A stretch of 64,000 bases of DNA from Lachnospiraceae bacterium UBA3632 (lineage in GTDB: Bacteria; Bacillota; Clostridia; Lachnospirales; Lachnospiraceae): positions 13,509-77,508 of the forward strand of contig DFKZ01000057.1 in assembly GCA_002373975.1 (NCBI GenBank), written 5' to 3'. The translations under genes were made by a program, and so were the position numbers. The stretch's first letter is position 1. Each line of letters starts with the position of its first letter. Positions 18,123 to 27,589 of the stretch are shown here, piece after piece. The notes beneath the pieces were generated by a model, which was given only the letters and a program-made list of their open reading frames with translations, was not told the DNA's origin and made no database searches.

Positions 18123-18126
18123 ATTA

Positions 18127-20250
18127 TCAGTCCTCTCCTTCGAGCGTAAGCGCATCTATCCTTATATTTCCGGGATACAGCAGACAGTTGAGTTCGGGGA
18201 TCACGTCCGCATCCCGCATGGTCGCCCCGGCAGGTGACTGCGGCCGCAGCGAAAGCTCATAAACATATTCCACACATTCCAGTGATTCCACTGCATGGAA
18301 CACTTCATCAAACTTCAGGACCTCCCCGAAGTTTTTGTCTGAGCCCAGATAATCGATCTTTCTTTTGATGGCTTCCTCTATAGCACCGGAAGCCCCCTCA
18401 TAATGGGGCTTTACGTATACTACGGCATTTACGTTGACCGGCATGTAGACAGGGTCCAGAAGCTCTATCCTGGTGGTAAGAAGCCTTCTTTCCTCAAGCC
18501 TTTCACGTATTATCCTGCGGTAAATGTCCGAAAGTCTGGGAAACTCCTCATCGGTTCCCTGTTTTACCGCAATTCGTACAAGATTCCTGCTCTCATCCAT
18601 CTCGGCGTGAGCCTTGTGTATGCACAGTCCGGGTGTGCTCAGGACTATCTTTTCGTAGTCCTTGCCCGTAACCGCGGTATATGAGCTTTCCATATCCATA
18701 ATAAACCGTCTGCGGACGCTTTCTATCCTTTCACGGTATGCACCGCCGGTTCCTGCACCGGGATTGAAAAACACCATATCCCGGGGAAGATCCGGATTGG
18801 AATCGTCCGATTTCAGATAGTTTCCTTCACGGATATTTCCGTCCGGTCCGGAGTTGAGTTCAACCGATGCGAGGTAAAGCTCACTTCCTATGAATCTTCC
18901 CGCATCCTCGATCAGTATTTTTCCGTCATTTTCCAGCAGATGATAGTAGAGCGCACCATCATCATTTTTGTCGGGCCTTACAAAATCATATATCTCACTT
19001 CCGTCATCATCATACCTTTTGGCAATGATACAGAAGCTTCTGGCCACAATATGGTTATACGGCAGCTCGATCTCCTGATTGTCATAACCGAGCACCTTTC
19101 CAAGGGAATACTTCCGCATGACATCCTCGGTATAGACTACAAGCTTTACACAGTCCCTTCCCTTTTCCGCACCATAACCGCGGTTTCTTTTGTCAAATCT
19201 TATGAGCCTTCTTCCGTATCCTGTCTTCTCGGAATCGTAGTATCTGCCCTTTGCGTGCCTGTCGGGATTATACTCGTATTTTCTGTAGGATTCACCCTTT
19301 CCTTCCCTGCAGAAAACATCAATATACGCGTCATCGGAGATCTCGCTGAAAAGCTCGATCTCACCCGTTCTGCTCTCACTGTGGCACTCACAGATGGTAT
19401 CCTTCTGCCACACTTCAAACAAAAAGGCATCAAATGCAACAAGCCTTGGTTTTACATCATATTCACTGCGTACAAGCCTTGCCCGAAGGGCATATCCGCT
19501 CACGGGAGCCCCTTCAAATACCGCCGCAGGCTCATCAGGCATCCAGAATCTTATTTCCCCGCTCTGAAGGAAGGCATAGGTGTTGTCCCTTACATCCAGT
19601 TTTTGCCATCCGCCCTCGCAGAACACCTCCCATTCGATATCGGCAAACAGCCTTTTTGTCCTTCCGTCAAAGGGATTTCTGTTGTACCTTTCCTTGAGTG
19701 AAACAAAAAAGGTAAATTCCTTTCCCCGATCAGGCAGACTGCTTGCGATCACATAAAGGCAGTCCCCCTGCTGCGGCTTATCTCCGAAGATATAAGCAGG
19801 AACAGTGGTCTCGCGGTTCATCAGCTCAAAAAAGTCTTCGTATTCGGAGTCCTCGGGAGCTTTCTTTCCGTATATCCCCAAAAGTCTCCTGTCACTCAGC
19901 TCTGTTTCGCGGTTTGTTTCAAACACGAGCTCCCCTATCCTGAACTTGTGATTCGCCGGGATCAGAACATTTTCCTTAACATTTGAAGCAGCCAGAAGCA
20001 GCCTTGCGCATCTGCCCTTCTGTATTTCAAAGCCTACCAGCTTGAAAAGATTCTGTCTTGCCTTGAATGGTATCTCATCCATGCTCTCCTGCTGCAGAGT
20101 ACCGAAGCCCAGCAGGGTCTCAAGTATCGTCATGCCCGGATCCGACGGGTTAAAATCGGTCCATTCATCGGTGTACAGAGGGATCTCGGTAATAGCCTCC
20201 GCCATTCTCTCATCAAATGTTTTTCTGTTGCCGTCTGTATATGTCAGCAT
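18127..20250 (-). CDS. Baseplate J-like wedge protein, Afp12 type
   Basis: A 707-residue protein with the gpJ/gp6 family opening (TEIPLYTDEWTDFNPSDPGM followed by ILETLLGF) that is typical of the large baseplate proteins of CIS. The C-terminal third contains a gpJ-like core (SSYTAVTGKDYEKIVLSTPG and RIAVKQGTDEEFP). With the 997-residue protein encoded just upstream it should form the heterodimeric wedge around the hub. RBS GAGAGGGATAAC precedes the ATG. No signal peptide or membrane segment. Confidence 0.88.
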   Translation of the reverse strand: MLTYTDGNRKTFDERMAEAITEIPLYTDEWTDFNPSDPGMTILETLLGFGTLQQESMDEIPFKARQNLFKLVGFEIQKGRCARLLLAASNVKENVLIPANHKFRIGELVFETNRETELSDRRLLGIYGKKAPEDSEYEDFFELMNRETTVPAYIFGDKPQQGDCLYVIASSLPDRGKEFTFFVSLKERYNRNPFDGRTKRLFADIEWEVFCEGGWQKLDVRDNTYAFLQSGEIRFWMPDEPAAVFEGAPVSGYALRARLVRSEYDVKPRLVAFDAFLFEVWQKDTICECHSESRTGEIELFSEISDDAYIDVFCREGKGESYRKYEYNPDRHAKGRYYDSEKTGYGRRLIRFDKRNRGYGAEKGRDCVKLVVYTEDVMRKYSLGKVLGYDNQEIELPYNHIVARSFCIIAKRYDDDGSEIYDFVRPDKNDDGALYYHLLENDGKILIEDAGRFIGSELYLASVELNSGPDGNIREGNYLKSDDSNPDLPRDMVFFNPGAGTGGAYRERIESVRRRFIMDMESSYTAVTGKDYEKIVLSTPGLCIHKAHAEMDESRNLVRIAVKQGTDEEFPRLSDIYRRIIRERLEERRLLTTRIELLDPVYMPVNVNAVVYVKPHYEGASGAIEEAIKRKIDYLGSDKNFGEVLKFDEVFHAVESLECVEYVYELSLRPQSPAGATMRDADVIPELNCLLYPGNIRIDALTLEGED

Positions 20251-20261
20251 TGTTATCCCTC

Positions 20262-23255
20262 TCAGTAAACAATATGCACATCATGATGACCGCTTCTGGG
20301 TATCATAAACGGAGTAGGCTTAAGCAGTGTAAGATCAGTCTCGTGCTCACCCCGGGCATCGATATAATGCGCGGTCATAACCGATCTTCTCACGATCGCC
20401 CTGCTCTTTAAAACATCAAGTCTCATAAGTATCTGAGGCTTTTGAGGTATTGTACCTATCTTCCATCCCCTGCCGCTGTCATAACCTATGGGATTGAGAT
20501 ATTCCTCCAGCGTATTTCTTAAAAGCCCCTGTATTTCGAAGCTGTCATCCATTGAAACAACCTCGGCCCAGATGCTCACGGATATATCAACATATATAGG
20601 CTCGGCAAGAACCAGCTTATCGGAGGTGAGCGTCAGCTCACATCTTTGGAGAAGTTCCTCCTTAAGCCCGCCTATTATTCTGTGAAATGCAAATGAACCC
20701 TCCATAAAATCCTTCATAAGGAGGATAAAGGTTATCCTGGACGGATCCTCATCTCCTTCAATGGTCGTCCCCACTATACATGCCACCTGATCGATAAGAT
20801 CCGAATAGGAAAGTATGGCTCTCTTAAAATCTCCGGCGGATACAAGCCGGTTTCTGGAGGAGAGGATTGCAGCGCCTCTCTCCAGGGCATTTTCCAGCGT
20901 TTCTATGTTGCTTCCGCCATATGCCTTTACCGGATTGGTCACTTCACCTATATACTCAAGTCTGGCATCGGCTTCTGTTATCTGTCCGGCATCAACATTT
21001 CCGCTTCTTCCCGAGCAGCATCTCACCGAAAACCTGACAGCCACATCATCCAGCACTCTGGGGATATACGTGTGCACTCCGTCACCGAAGATAAGCTCGT
21101 TGGTCAGCCTGTCCAGAGCATAAGACCTGGGATCCTCCGCGGTCTCCAGCCGGTCAGTCTCCTTCCATCTGACATAAAACGAAGTGATCTGTCCCATCGA
21201 ATCATACTCTATTCTCACATCATCGGGGGAATCCCCCTCCATCCGGAGCATGACATCTCTGGAGTATTTACCCATCTCGTTTACCCACACCTCGGCATCG
21301 AGCACATTTTCCGCACCCAGCGCAAACCGTATGTTCGGAGCCACCTCGTCTATATACACGGGTACTTCCTGTCTGGTGTCTATGTTGGATACGGAGACTG
21401 CATTCAGAGTGATCCCGGATATTCTCGGGAGAGCAGTGATATCGTCTTCTTCACGCTCCTGCTTCCTCATCCTCAGCACTCTGATATAATAGCGCTCGTT
21501 GCCCTCAAGCTCCGTAAGCTTCATATCGGAGGGCGGCATGAACATCACCGCTCCCGAACGGGTAAATGAATTGGTGTAGTCTATGACCTTCATGGGACGC
21601 CATCCGTCATAGCCTCTGTATTCAAATCTGATCTTAAGCCCCGAAAAGCGGAGCCCGTCCTCCAGCCTGAAAAAGATCGAAGCAGGACCGCTCTCAACCT
21701 TTTTGGAAAGCCCGATATAAAGGGCATCCTCCCCATAGGGATTGCTGAAAAATACAGGATAAGTCGAATCGCCCTTAAGGCTTGATGTGATGTCCTTCAT
21801 ATCGGTGCCATACCAGATTTTGGCGCTTAAGGCATCGACATATTTTTCCTCGTAGCTGTAGGATATCTTCAGATCTCTGATCATCGGATAATGGTGTGTC
21901 GCAGGGCGGAGATAGCAGTTGTCGGACTTTAAGAGCTGAAGTCTTATGGCTCTTCCCATGTAAGACCCTGAGGTGACCTCCTCCCAGTCATCCGGACAGA
22001 TGAACGAAAGTCTTACGATGCGACCCTTCTGAGTGGCGAAAAGCTCCCTCATGCTGTTCTCCAAAGGCAGGCTCTTCCACCCCGTTCCGTTGAAATACTC
22101 TATTGCTGTTTCCTGGGCATAGCAGTCGGCATAGACCTCCTGCCTGGCGAGGCTCTTTTTCCTCTTGATTATCCTCAGATCGTTGTCCTCCTCCACCCTT
22201 GACAGCGAGATCCTGTGTTCCTCGGTGAGCAGTTCGAATTCTATCTCGATCCGGGAGCCTGCCTTGGAAAAGTATCTGTCATGTCCGATATAGCATTCAT
22301 CATATACCGAAAGGGTGTCCGTAAAGGGCAGAAATCTTGATACATCAAGGTCATTTGCTCCCGTATTTACCGCCTCGGGGGGCTCGGCTTCGCCCCTGGA
22401 TGAAAAGCATATCCTCTCCACCTCATATGTTGAAAGCGGTGGTTTTTTGGAACGTATCACCAGGGTATCAAGCTTTCCTTCCTCTTCCCCGGAGTTCCTG
22501 CGCAGCACAAAAGTCCCGTCTTCGGGAGCTCTCCTGACATTTTTGAAGGGGATCAGTCCCTCTCCTTCCATTGGGAATGCAAACTCGAAATCTCCCTTTT
22601 CTATTCCTTCAACCAGCTTATCATTTCCCTCGATCCTTACAAAGATATCCTCTCTGTCTGCGTCAAATACCGAGGGGTGTGTAAATGCCACGGCGTTTTT
22701 CTGGATCCCGTTTTCTTCTGCAAAAAGGACAAAGGGACGCATCTCTTCAATTTCGGTGGTGCCGGTCTCTTCAAGCGGATACGCAGGGCTTTGAAAAGTG
22801 CCTAAAAGAGGCACTATCTCGCCTCTTTCACCGTCTGTCATAAAAATCGTGCTGACCCTGCTTCCGGTAACATAAAGACTGTGATCCGTCTCAAACACAT
22901 AGGGTTCTTCGCCCCCCGTAAGCAGTCTTGTTCCTTTAGGTATCGCTGTCCCCGGAACAGTATCGGAGATCATATCCATCACGACCACGGAGCTTGCGGG
23001 CTTGGCAGGGAGAAGTGATATGTCCAGCATATTGACAAATTCCGTGTGGTACCTATCCAGCACTTCATTTATCCTGCCGATATTTTCCTCCATGCATTTG
23101 GCGTAGAGCTTCGCTATGGCAGTTCCGATATCGGGCTTGTCATAATCCGGTACCCATCCCGTGTCATACTGGGAGGCCAGCTCGCTTATGAGCATCTCGA
23201 TATCGTCTGATTTTCTCGTATCAATTTCCAATTTCTTCGATTGTTTCCGGCTCAT
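20262..23255 (-). CDS. Baseplate J-like wedge protein, Afp11 type
   Basis: A 997-residue protein. It begins with the same kind of gpJ-family segment (LASQYDTGWVPDYDKPDIGT) and then ARLYAK-like helices. The C-terminal part carries the core with GNVDAGQI, VTNPVKAYGGSNIETLENAL and SAGDFKRAILSYSDLI, which define the baseplate J family. The middle 500 residues are beta-rich insertions, as in Afp11/Pvc11. Its start overlaps the end of the gp25-like gene by 35 bases, so the two are translationally coupled. Confidence 0.88.
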   Translation of the reverse strand: MSRKQSKKLEIDTRKSDDIEMLISELASQYDTGWVPDYDKPDIGTAIAKLYAKCMEENIGRINEVLDRYHTEFVNMLDISLLPAKPASSVVVMDMISDTVPGTAIPKGTRLLTGGEEPYVFETDHSLYVTGSRVSTIFMTDGERGEIVPLLGTFQSPAYPLEETGTTEIEEMRPFVLFAEENGIQKNAVAFTHPSVFDADREDIFVRIEGNDKLVEGIEKGDFEFAFPMEGEGLIPFKNVRRAPEDGTFVLRRNSGEEEGKLDTLVIRSKKPPLSTYEVERICFSSRGEAEPPEAVNTGANDLDVSRFLPFTDTLSVYDECYIGHDRYFSKAGSRIEIEFELLTEEHRISLSRVEEDNDLRIIKRKKSLARQEVYADCYAQETAIEYFNGTGWKSLPLENSMRELFATQKGRIVRLSFICPDDWEEVTSGSYMGRAIRLQLLKSDNCYLRPATHHYPMIRDLKISYSYEEKYVDALSAKIWYGTDMKDITSSLKGDSTYPVFFSNPYGEDALYIGLSKKVESGPASIFFRLEDGLRFSGLKIRFEYRGYDGWRPMKVIDYTNSFTRSGAVMFMPPSDMKLTELEGNERYYIRVLRMRKQEREEDDITALPRISGITLNAVSVSNIDTRQEVPVYIDEVAPNIRFALGAENVLDAEVWVNEMGKYSRDVMLRMEGDSPDDVRIEYDSMGQITSFYVRWKETDRLETAEDPRSYALDRLTNELIFGDGVHTYIPRVLDDVAVRFSVRCCSGRSGNVDAGQITEADARLEYIGEVTNPVKAYGGSNIETLENALERGAAILSSRNRLVSAGDFKRAILSYSDLIDQVACIVGTTIEGDEDPSRITFILLMKDFMEGSFAFHRIIGGLKEELLQRCELTLTSDKLVLAEPIYVDISVSIWAEVVSMDDSFEIQGLLRNTLEEYLNPIGYDSGRGWKIGTIPQKPQILMRLDVLKSRAIVRRSVMTAHYIDARGEHETDLTLLKPTPFMIPRSGHHDVHIVY

Positions 23256-23688
23256 AGATTTCCGGTTCTCCTTCTTCTTCCTCTTCCTCGGTAACGTTCA
23301 GATAAAACGGGAATACGAGATTATCTCTGGTGTTGGTGGCGGCAATTGTATAGTCGATATTGAATATCAGCACACCGCTTCTCTCGCCCATATCAATGCC
23401 TACCTGTACATCGCTGATCCTCGGTTCCTGGGAAACTATCTGTTCTCTGAGGGTCCTCGATACCATATTAAGCTTTCCTATGCTCTTGTCCATGAATGTG
23501 TAGGACAAAATACTGGAGCCAAATTCGGGTCTTAAGGGACGCTCCGTCACCTGGGTCATAAGTATGAGATATATCGACTGCTTTACGCTCTCTTCCTCGG
23601 AAACCGTCACAAACCTTCCCGTTGCGGGATTGATCTGCGGCGGAAATTTCATTCCTTTTCCGAGAAAGGAATTATCTGTATCTGCCAT
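23221..23688 (-). CDS. gp25/W-like baseplate wedge protein (Afp9 type)
   Basis: A 155-residue protein with the gp25 family layout: GKGMKFPPQINPATGRFVTV, then EESVKQSIYLILMTQVTERP and LRPEFGSSILSYTF, which includes the conserved RxxxPxFG-type turn. In contractile tails this protein links hub and wedge and helps start sheath assembly. A Glu-rich C-terminal tail (about residues 135-155) is extra. RBS AGAGGAAAG precedes the ATG. Confidence 0.9.
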   Translation of the reverse strand: MADTDNSFLGKGMKFPPQINPATGRFVTVSEEESVKQSIYLILMTQVTERPLRPEFGSSILSYTFMDKSIGKLNMVSRTLREQIVSQEPRISDVQVGIDMGERSGVLIFNIDYTIAATNTRDNLVFPFYLNVTEEEEEEGEPEIYEPETIEEIGN

Positions 23689-23710
23689 GATCTTTCCTCT
23701 CTTACGATTC

Positions 23711-24544
23711 CTAACCTATCTTTATCGGAGTTCCCTGCAGCTGTGCCACACCCGAAGCCTTTAACTGCAGCATGCCCTGAGACTCCGCTGTCACGGAAGC
23801 TCCCGAAAGCGCCATCTTCTGGGTTGCTTTCATCTCGACCTTTCCGCTCGAATCTATAGTGAGATTTGAGCAGTTGACAGTAACCTTTCCGCTGTCGGAA
23901 GCCCCGTTAAGCACTATGGTGATATTGTCCCCCGCCTTGATGGTAAGCTTCCTGGCGGCCTTGATGAGCATATCACCGTTTTCGGTCTTCATCTGTATCT
24001 GCGCGTTGTTTTCTTTATCATGTATCTCGATAAGCTTTTTCTCGTTATCGAGAGTGATCGCATGAGCGTTTCCGGGAGTGTAGATATTTATCTTATCCTT
24101 GGTTCCGTCACCGGACCCTCCCTGAGGGTCAGCGACATCCTCAAATTCTATGACACTTCCCTGTCTTGTAACTATGCGCTTGTGCTGATTATCCTGATCC
24201 TTTGATTTGGAAAGGAATGAATCGGAATTCTTGTGAACAGTACCGATCACATAGGGTCTGTCTATGATCCCTTCCTCGAATGCCACCAGCACCTGATCTC
24301 CTATCTCGGGATGAAAGTAGAATCCCCAGCTGCTCCCTCCATAGGGCATAGCCACTCTTGCCCACTGAAGAACATTGGCCTCATCATCACGGGTATGAAC
24401 CTTGACACACACCCTTCCGGGGTAATTGTCATTGTGATTATCCACCACCTCGCCGACTACGATGCCGAATATCCTTGCATCTCCCGTATCGGTCTTAAGT
24501 ACGGACTTTTCACTTACTTCTTCAAAAATATCAAAAATAGCCAT
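23711..24544 (-). CDS. Spike protein, gpV/gp5-VgrG OB-fold type
   Basis: A 277-residue protein. Residues about 20-120 form the OB-fold of phage baseplate assembly protein V and VgrG (RIFGIVVGEVVDNHNDNYPG, VKVHTRDDEANVLQWARVA, PEIGDQVLVAFEEGIIDRPY). The C-terminal half is made of short repeated strands (DGMLIKAARKLTIKAGDNI-type, VTVNCSNLTIDSSGKVEMKA) that fit a beta-helical spike. The ATG directly abuts the stop of the hub gene (TAAATG). In Afp and PVC the hub and spike are one protein (Afp8); here they are two genes. Confidence 0.88.
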   Translation of the reverse strand: MAIFDIFEEVSEKSVLKTDTGDARIFGIVVGEVVDNHNDNYPGRVCVKVHTRDDEANVLQWARVAMPYGGSSWGFYFHPEIGDQVLVAFEEGIIDRPYVIGTVHKNSDSFLSKSKDQDNQHKRIVTRQGSVIEFEDVADPQGGSGDGTKDKINIYTPGNAHAITLDNEKKLIEIHDKENNAQIQMKTENGDMLIKAARKLTIKAGDNITIVLNGASDSGKVTVNCSNLTIDSSGKVEMKATQKMALSGASVTAESQGMLQLKASGVAQLQGTPIKIG

Positions 24545-25714
24545 TTACAATAAGCCCCCTGATATCTGTCTGTCGGTTTTTCCGACTATATGTGTGAGGA
24601 AAGCGCCTTCGGCGTTGAATGTGTGCCGTACCGACTGAACGTAAAAATCATTGGATGCGGCTGTTCCTATATCCGAAAGCTTGAGGTACTTTCCGGGAAG
24701 GATATCGGGAATGCCCGCTATGTCAAGCTCCAGCGTCCCGTATCTGTAGCTGATATTCTCGTACAGATAATCCGCTCTGTAACCGGCCTCGGAATTATCC
24801 GAAACGGTAGGGTCTATATAGACAAATTTTGAGCCCGAAATAAGAGCTTTCGCCTTGTTCCCCTGTGAAAGCTTATTGGAATTCTTTTTCTTTCCGGAAA
24901 CCTGCTTTGCCTTGCCCACATCAAGCCCCCTTACCTCTACCTGTTCGACAAGGCCTGTCATATCGTATTCCACCGTGAGTCTCTTAATATTGACATCGGG
25001 GGTAATGGTTATCTGGCTGGTAAGGTCACTCTTTGCCATTCTGAAATACACCTTCCCCGCCACCACAAAGAAATCATAGTTAAATTTCTTTGCGATCTTT
25101 ACCACAAACTCATAATCACTCTCGCCCACCATCTCGATGGTCTTATCGATATCTTTTTTTGCGGGCGGGTTCATCGGCGCTGCGGATTTGTCCGGAGTCG
25201 AATCGATGGACAATCCGTTGAAGGCGCCCTTTTCCTGCAGTGACTGATAAATGTTCTGATCAAAAATCTCCTTTACCGCGTCGGAGTACGCCGTGGACTG
25301 CAGCCTCCGGTTATAGCGGTTGGACATCATAACTGATTTGATATCCATAGCTGTCACCTGAATACTTGCCACGTCATCCTCTTCCACGTAGAATCCCACT
25401 TTTGTGATAACTCCCTCAAATACCTCCGTGACTGTGACATCATAGCCTGCATAGATCTTGACCGGTGACCCCAACAGCACGAATTCCTTGACTGTGTCGA
25501 AGTTGAAGGTCGCGTTCTCGTAATCATATACATTGTACAGATGAAAGACTGCCTGAGATGCTTCAAAGCCCGCGGTGAGATCTATGGTGACATTGGATAC
25601 ACCTATGGCTTTTTTTCGCTTTTCTCCCGCTGTAAGGCTCAATTCCCCTATCATTATCTCTATGATGGGATGACGGAAATATCCGTATTTTTCTCTTATG
25701 CTTTCATAATCCAA
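24545..25714 (-). CDS. Hub protein, gpD/gp27-like
   Basis: A 389-residue protein of the phage late control D / gp27 family: a first beta-barrel (FEASQAVFHLYNVYDYENAT, PVKIYAGYDVTVTEVFEGVI), a middle KIAKKFNYDFFVVAGKVYF segment and a last barrel with PGKYLKLSDIG and FYVQSVRHTFNAEGAFLTHI. It forms the trimeric hub between tube and spike. The frame has no early ATG, and a TTG start at 25714 with AAGGGAAA upstream is the best choice. A basic loop around residue 265 (SGKKKNSNKLSQGNK) is an insertion. Confidence 0.85.
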   Translation of the reverse strand: MDYESIREKYGYFRHPIIEIMIGELSLTAGEKRKKAIGVSNVTIDLTAGFEASQAVFHLYNVYDYENATFNFDTVKEFVLLGSPVKIYAGYDVTVTEVFEGVITKVGFYVEEDDVASIQVTAMDIKSVMMSNRYNRRLQSTAYSDAVKEIFDQNIYQSLQEKGAFNGLSIDSTPDKSAAPMNPPAKKDIDKTIEMVGESDYEFVVKIAKKFNYDFFVVAGKVYFRMAKSDLTSQITITPDVNIKRLTVEYDMTGLVEQVEVRGLDVGKAKQVSGKKKNSNKLSQGNKAKALISGSKFVYIDPTVSDNSEAGYRADYLYENISYRYGTLELDIAGIPDILPGKYLKLSDIGTAASNDFYVQSVRHTFNAEGAFLTHIVGKTDRQISGGLL

Positions 25715-25729
25715 TTTATGTTTCCCTTA

Positions 25730-26605
25730 TCACTTTGCTACAGGCTTTTTGGCAAGTCTGGTCATCTTCTCCGCCGCGGGATTTCCCTTGATAAACGCGT
25801 CATAGTATGCCTGATACCAGTATCTGTTTGAATAGTCCCTCAGCCCGTCCTCTGTGGACTCAATCAGATAGAGCAACAGTCCCACCGAGGCCCTTACCGG
25901 ATTGCCGTTAATGTCAAACATGGTGTACTCTGTATTAACGGTCCTTAGCATTCCCTCATACATCATCTCTCCCCACTCAAAGCACAGCATCCTCGTTTTG
26001 TCGCTTCGAAGCGCTGCAATAAAAGCTTCCACTACCACCTGCACCGACTGGGTCTTTCTCCCCAGGGCAACCTCATTCACGATATTGGCAGCGGAAGAAA
26101 CCGCCCTGGAGCTGGAAAGCGTGAGCATATCCTGCTGGAATGCCGCAGTGTTTGACACCTGATCGAAGATAAGATTCAGTGACAGCTCTATCTGAAAGCC
26201 CATGGCACCACGCCCGATACCACGTCCGGCCTGCGTGTAGTTGTTGATCTGTACATCATCATCTCCGCCACGTCCCGAAATTCTCAGGCTTGTGGGATTG
26301 AACTGTACCGGTATGGAGCGGTTATAGCCTCCCTTTTGCAGCCTTTTGATCTTTTTTGACGTAAGATCAATTCCCACTGCTGATTTAATCGCATTCGTGA
26401 CGCCATCAAGTACCGAAGGGGTATAACTCGTAAGCGTGCTTGCCGCAGCCAGCATGCCAACTCCCTTTGAGGATACATAACCACTTGCACCCGACTTCAC
26501 TATTCCTTTCTTTAACAACTCTCTCTCGTCCCTTATCCAGATCGTGGCCTTTTCGACTGATCCGGTGGCGGTCATTACTGAGTTTAATAATGCACTTCCT
26601 GCCAT
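25730..26605 (-). CDS. CIS tube-initiator/adaptor protein, Afp7 N-domain type, no LysM (copy B)
   Basis: A 291-residue protein. IPVQFNPTSLRISGRGG, then a QIELSLNLIFDQVS segment, LCFEWGEMMYEGMLRTVN and TMFDINGNPVRASVGLLL make up the core of the CIS tube/adaptor family to which Afp7/Pvc7 belong. The C-terminal LysM domain of Afp7 is absent; the protein ends shortly after the core. It is followed by the hub gene and preceded by a paralogue (26621-27580). It probably forms the ring between hub and first tube layer. Confidence 0.82.
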   Translation of the reverse strand: MAGSALLNSVMTATGSVEKATIWIRDERELLKKGIVKSGASGYVSSKGVGMLAAASTLTSYTPSVLDGVTNAIKSAVGIDLTSKKIKRLQKGGYNRSIPVQFNPTSLRISGRGGDDDVQINNYTQAGRGIGRGAMGFQIELSLNLIFDQVSNTAAFQQDMLTLSSSRAVSSAANIVNEVALGRKTQSVQVVVEAFIAALRSDKTRMLCFEWGEMMYEGMLRTVNTEYTMFDINGNPVRASVGLLLYLIESTEDGLRDYSNRYWYQAYYDAFIKGNPAAEKMTRLAKKPVAK

Positions 26606-26620
26606 AGCTTTCCTCTTTTA

Positions 26621-27580
26621 TTATCCAAGTACCCCCGATAAATTCTCCAGCATTGAAGTCTTATCGAATGCCTTCTCGAATACTTCGTTCCAGTACTCCA
26701 GATCGGACGCAAATGTAGCATTTGCGTTGCTCTGCTGGATCTGAAGATCAACTGTTGCCTTTATGGGATTTCCCATTTTGTTGAACATGGTGTAATTGAT
26801 ATCTACCGAAAGGAGCTCCCCGTGGAAAAACATTTTGTTCCAGACAAATATAACCTGCCTGGTCTTTTTCATCATAAGCAGGGACATCAGGCCTTCCGTC
26901 TGTCTCCTGACAGAATAACCTTCCCTTATATTGGCAGCCGTGCTGATCGCAACCTCGGCTGCATTCGAGGTATTTATTGTCGCATCCGAAAAGGTGGTCT
27001 TCCCGAAGGCGTCCGCGTTGTTTATATCCTCAAATACCAGTTGTACCGTCAGATAGGTTGATGTCTCCTTATCGGTATTCTGGATAGAGTTGGGGGTCTC
27101 ATTTCCGACGGCGGTATACTTTGATATACGCCCACCCATGGTATTCATTCGGAGTGATGAAGGATTATACTGCACCAGTACGGGTAGGAAACCGTTTGTC
27201 AGCAGGGCTGCGGCAACTTCCGCCTCGGTCATCTTGGTCTTTACCGCTTCGGATGCAAGCTTTGTCTGCTTGATCTTCTGTCCCGCTCTCTGTGCGATCT
27301 TTTCAGACACCTTAAGCTTCTGCTTTCGGAGGCTTCTCAAGGCCTTTACATCCTGACTCGTGGAAGCACCGGTGGAATCAATGTTCCCCATCCCAAGCAT
27401 GCGCACATAGAGCATGGCCTTGGCTGTCATCATTTCGAGGCCCTTGCCCGCGGCGGCGGTACCTATCGCTTCGGCGGTATATCCCGCTATCCTTGCGGCC
27501 TCCGAAGAAGTACCCGTATTCAGCGGTTCCGATGCTGCCTCACCGTTATTCTCATTTATACTCATTTCATTATCGGGCAT
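26621..27580 (-). CDS. CIS tube-initiator/adaptor protein, Afp7 N-domain type, no LysM (copy A)
   Basis: A 319-residue paralogue of the next gene. The shared core is visible as LPVLVQYNPSSLRMNTMGGR, LTVQLVFEDINNADAFGK, VIFVWNKMFFHGELLSVDIN and TMFNKMGNPIKATVDLQIQQ. The N-terminal 130 residues are helical and Ala/Lys-rich, and no LysM domain is present. Two adjacent copies suggest two stacked or mixed rings above the hub, or an adaptor pair with different partners. RBS AAAGGTGG precedes the ATG. Confidence 0.82.
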   Translation of the reverse strand: MPDNEMSINENNGEAASEPLNTGTSSEAARIAGYTAEAIGTAAAGKGLEMMTAKAMLYVRMLGMGNIDSTGASTSQDVKALRSLRKQKLKVSEKIAQRAGQKIKQTKLASEAVKTKMTEAEVAAALLTNGFLPVLVQYNPSSLRMNTMGGRISKYTAVGNETPNSIQNTDKETSTYLTVQLVFEDINNADAFGKTTFSDATINTSNAAEVAISTAANIREGYSVRRQTEGLMSLLMMKKTRQVIFVWNKMFFHGELLSVDINYTMFNKMGNPIKATVDLQIQQSNANATFASDLEYWNEVFEKAFDKTSMLENLSGVLG

Positions 27581-27589
27581 TTTCCACCT

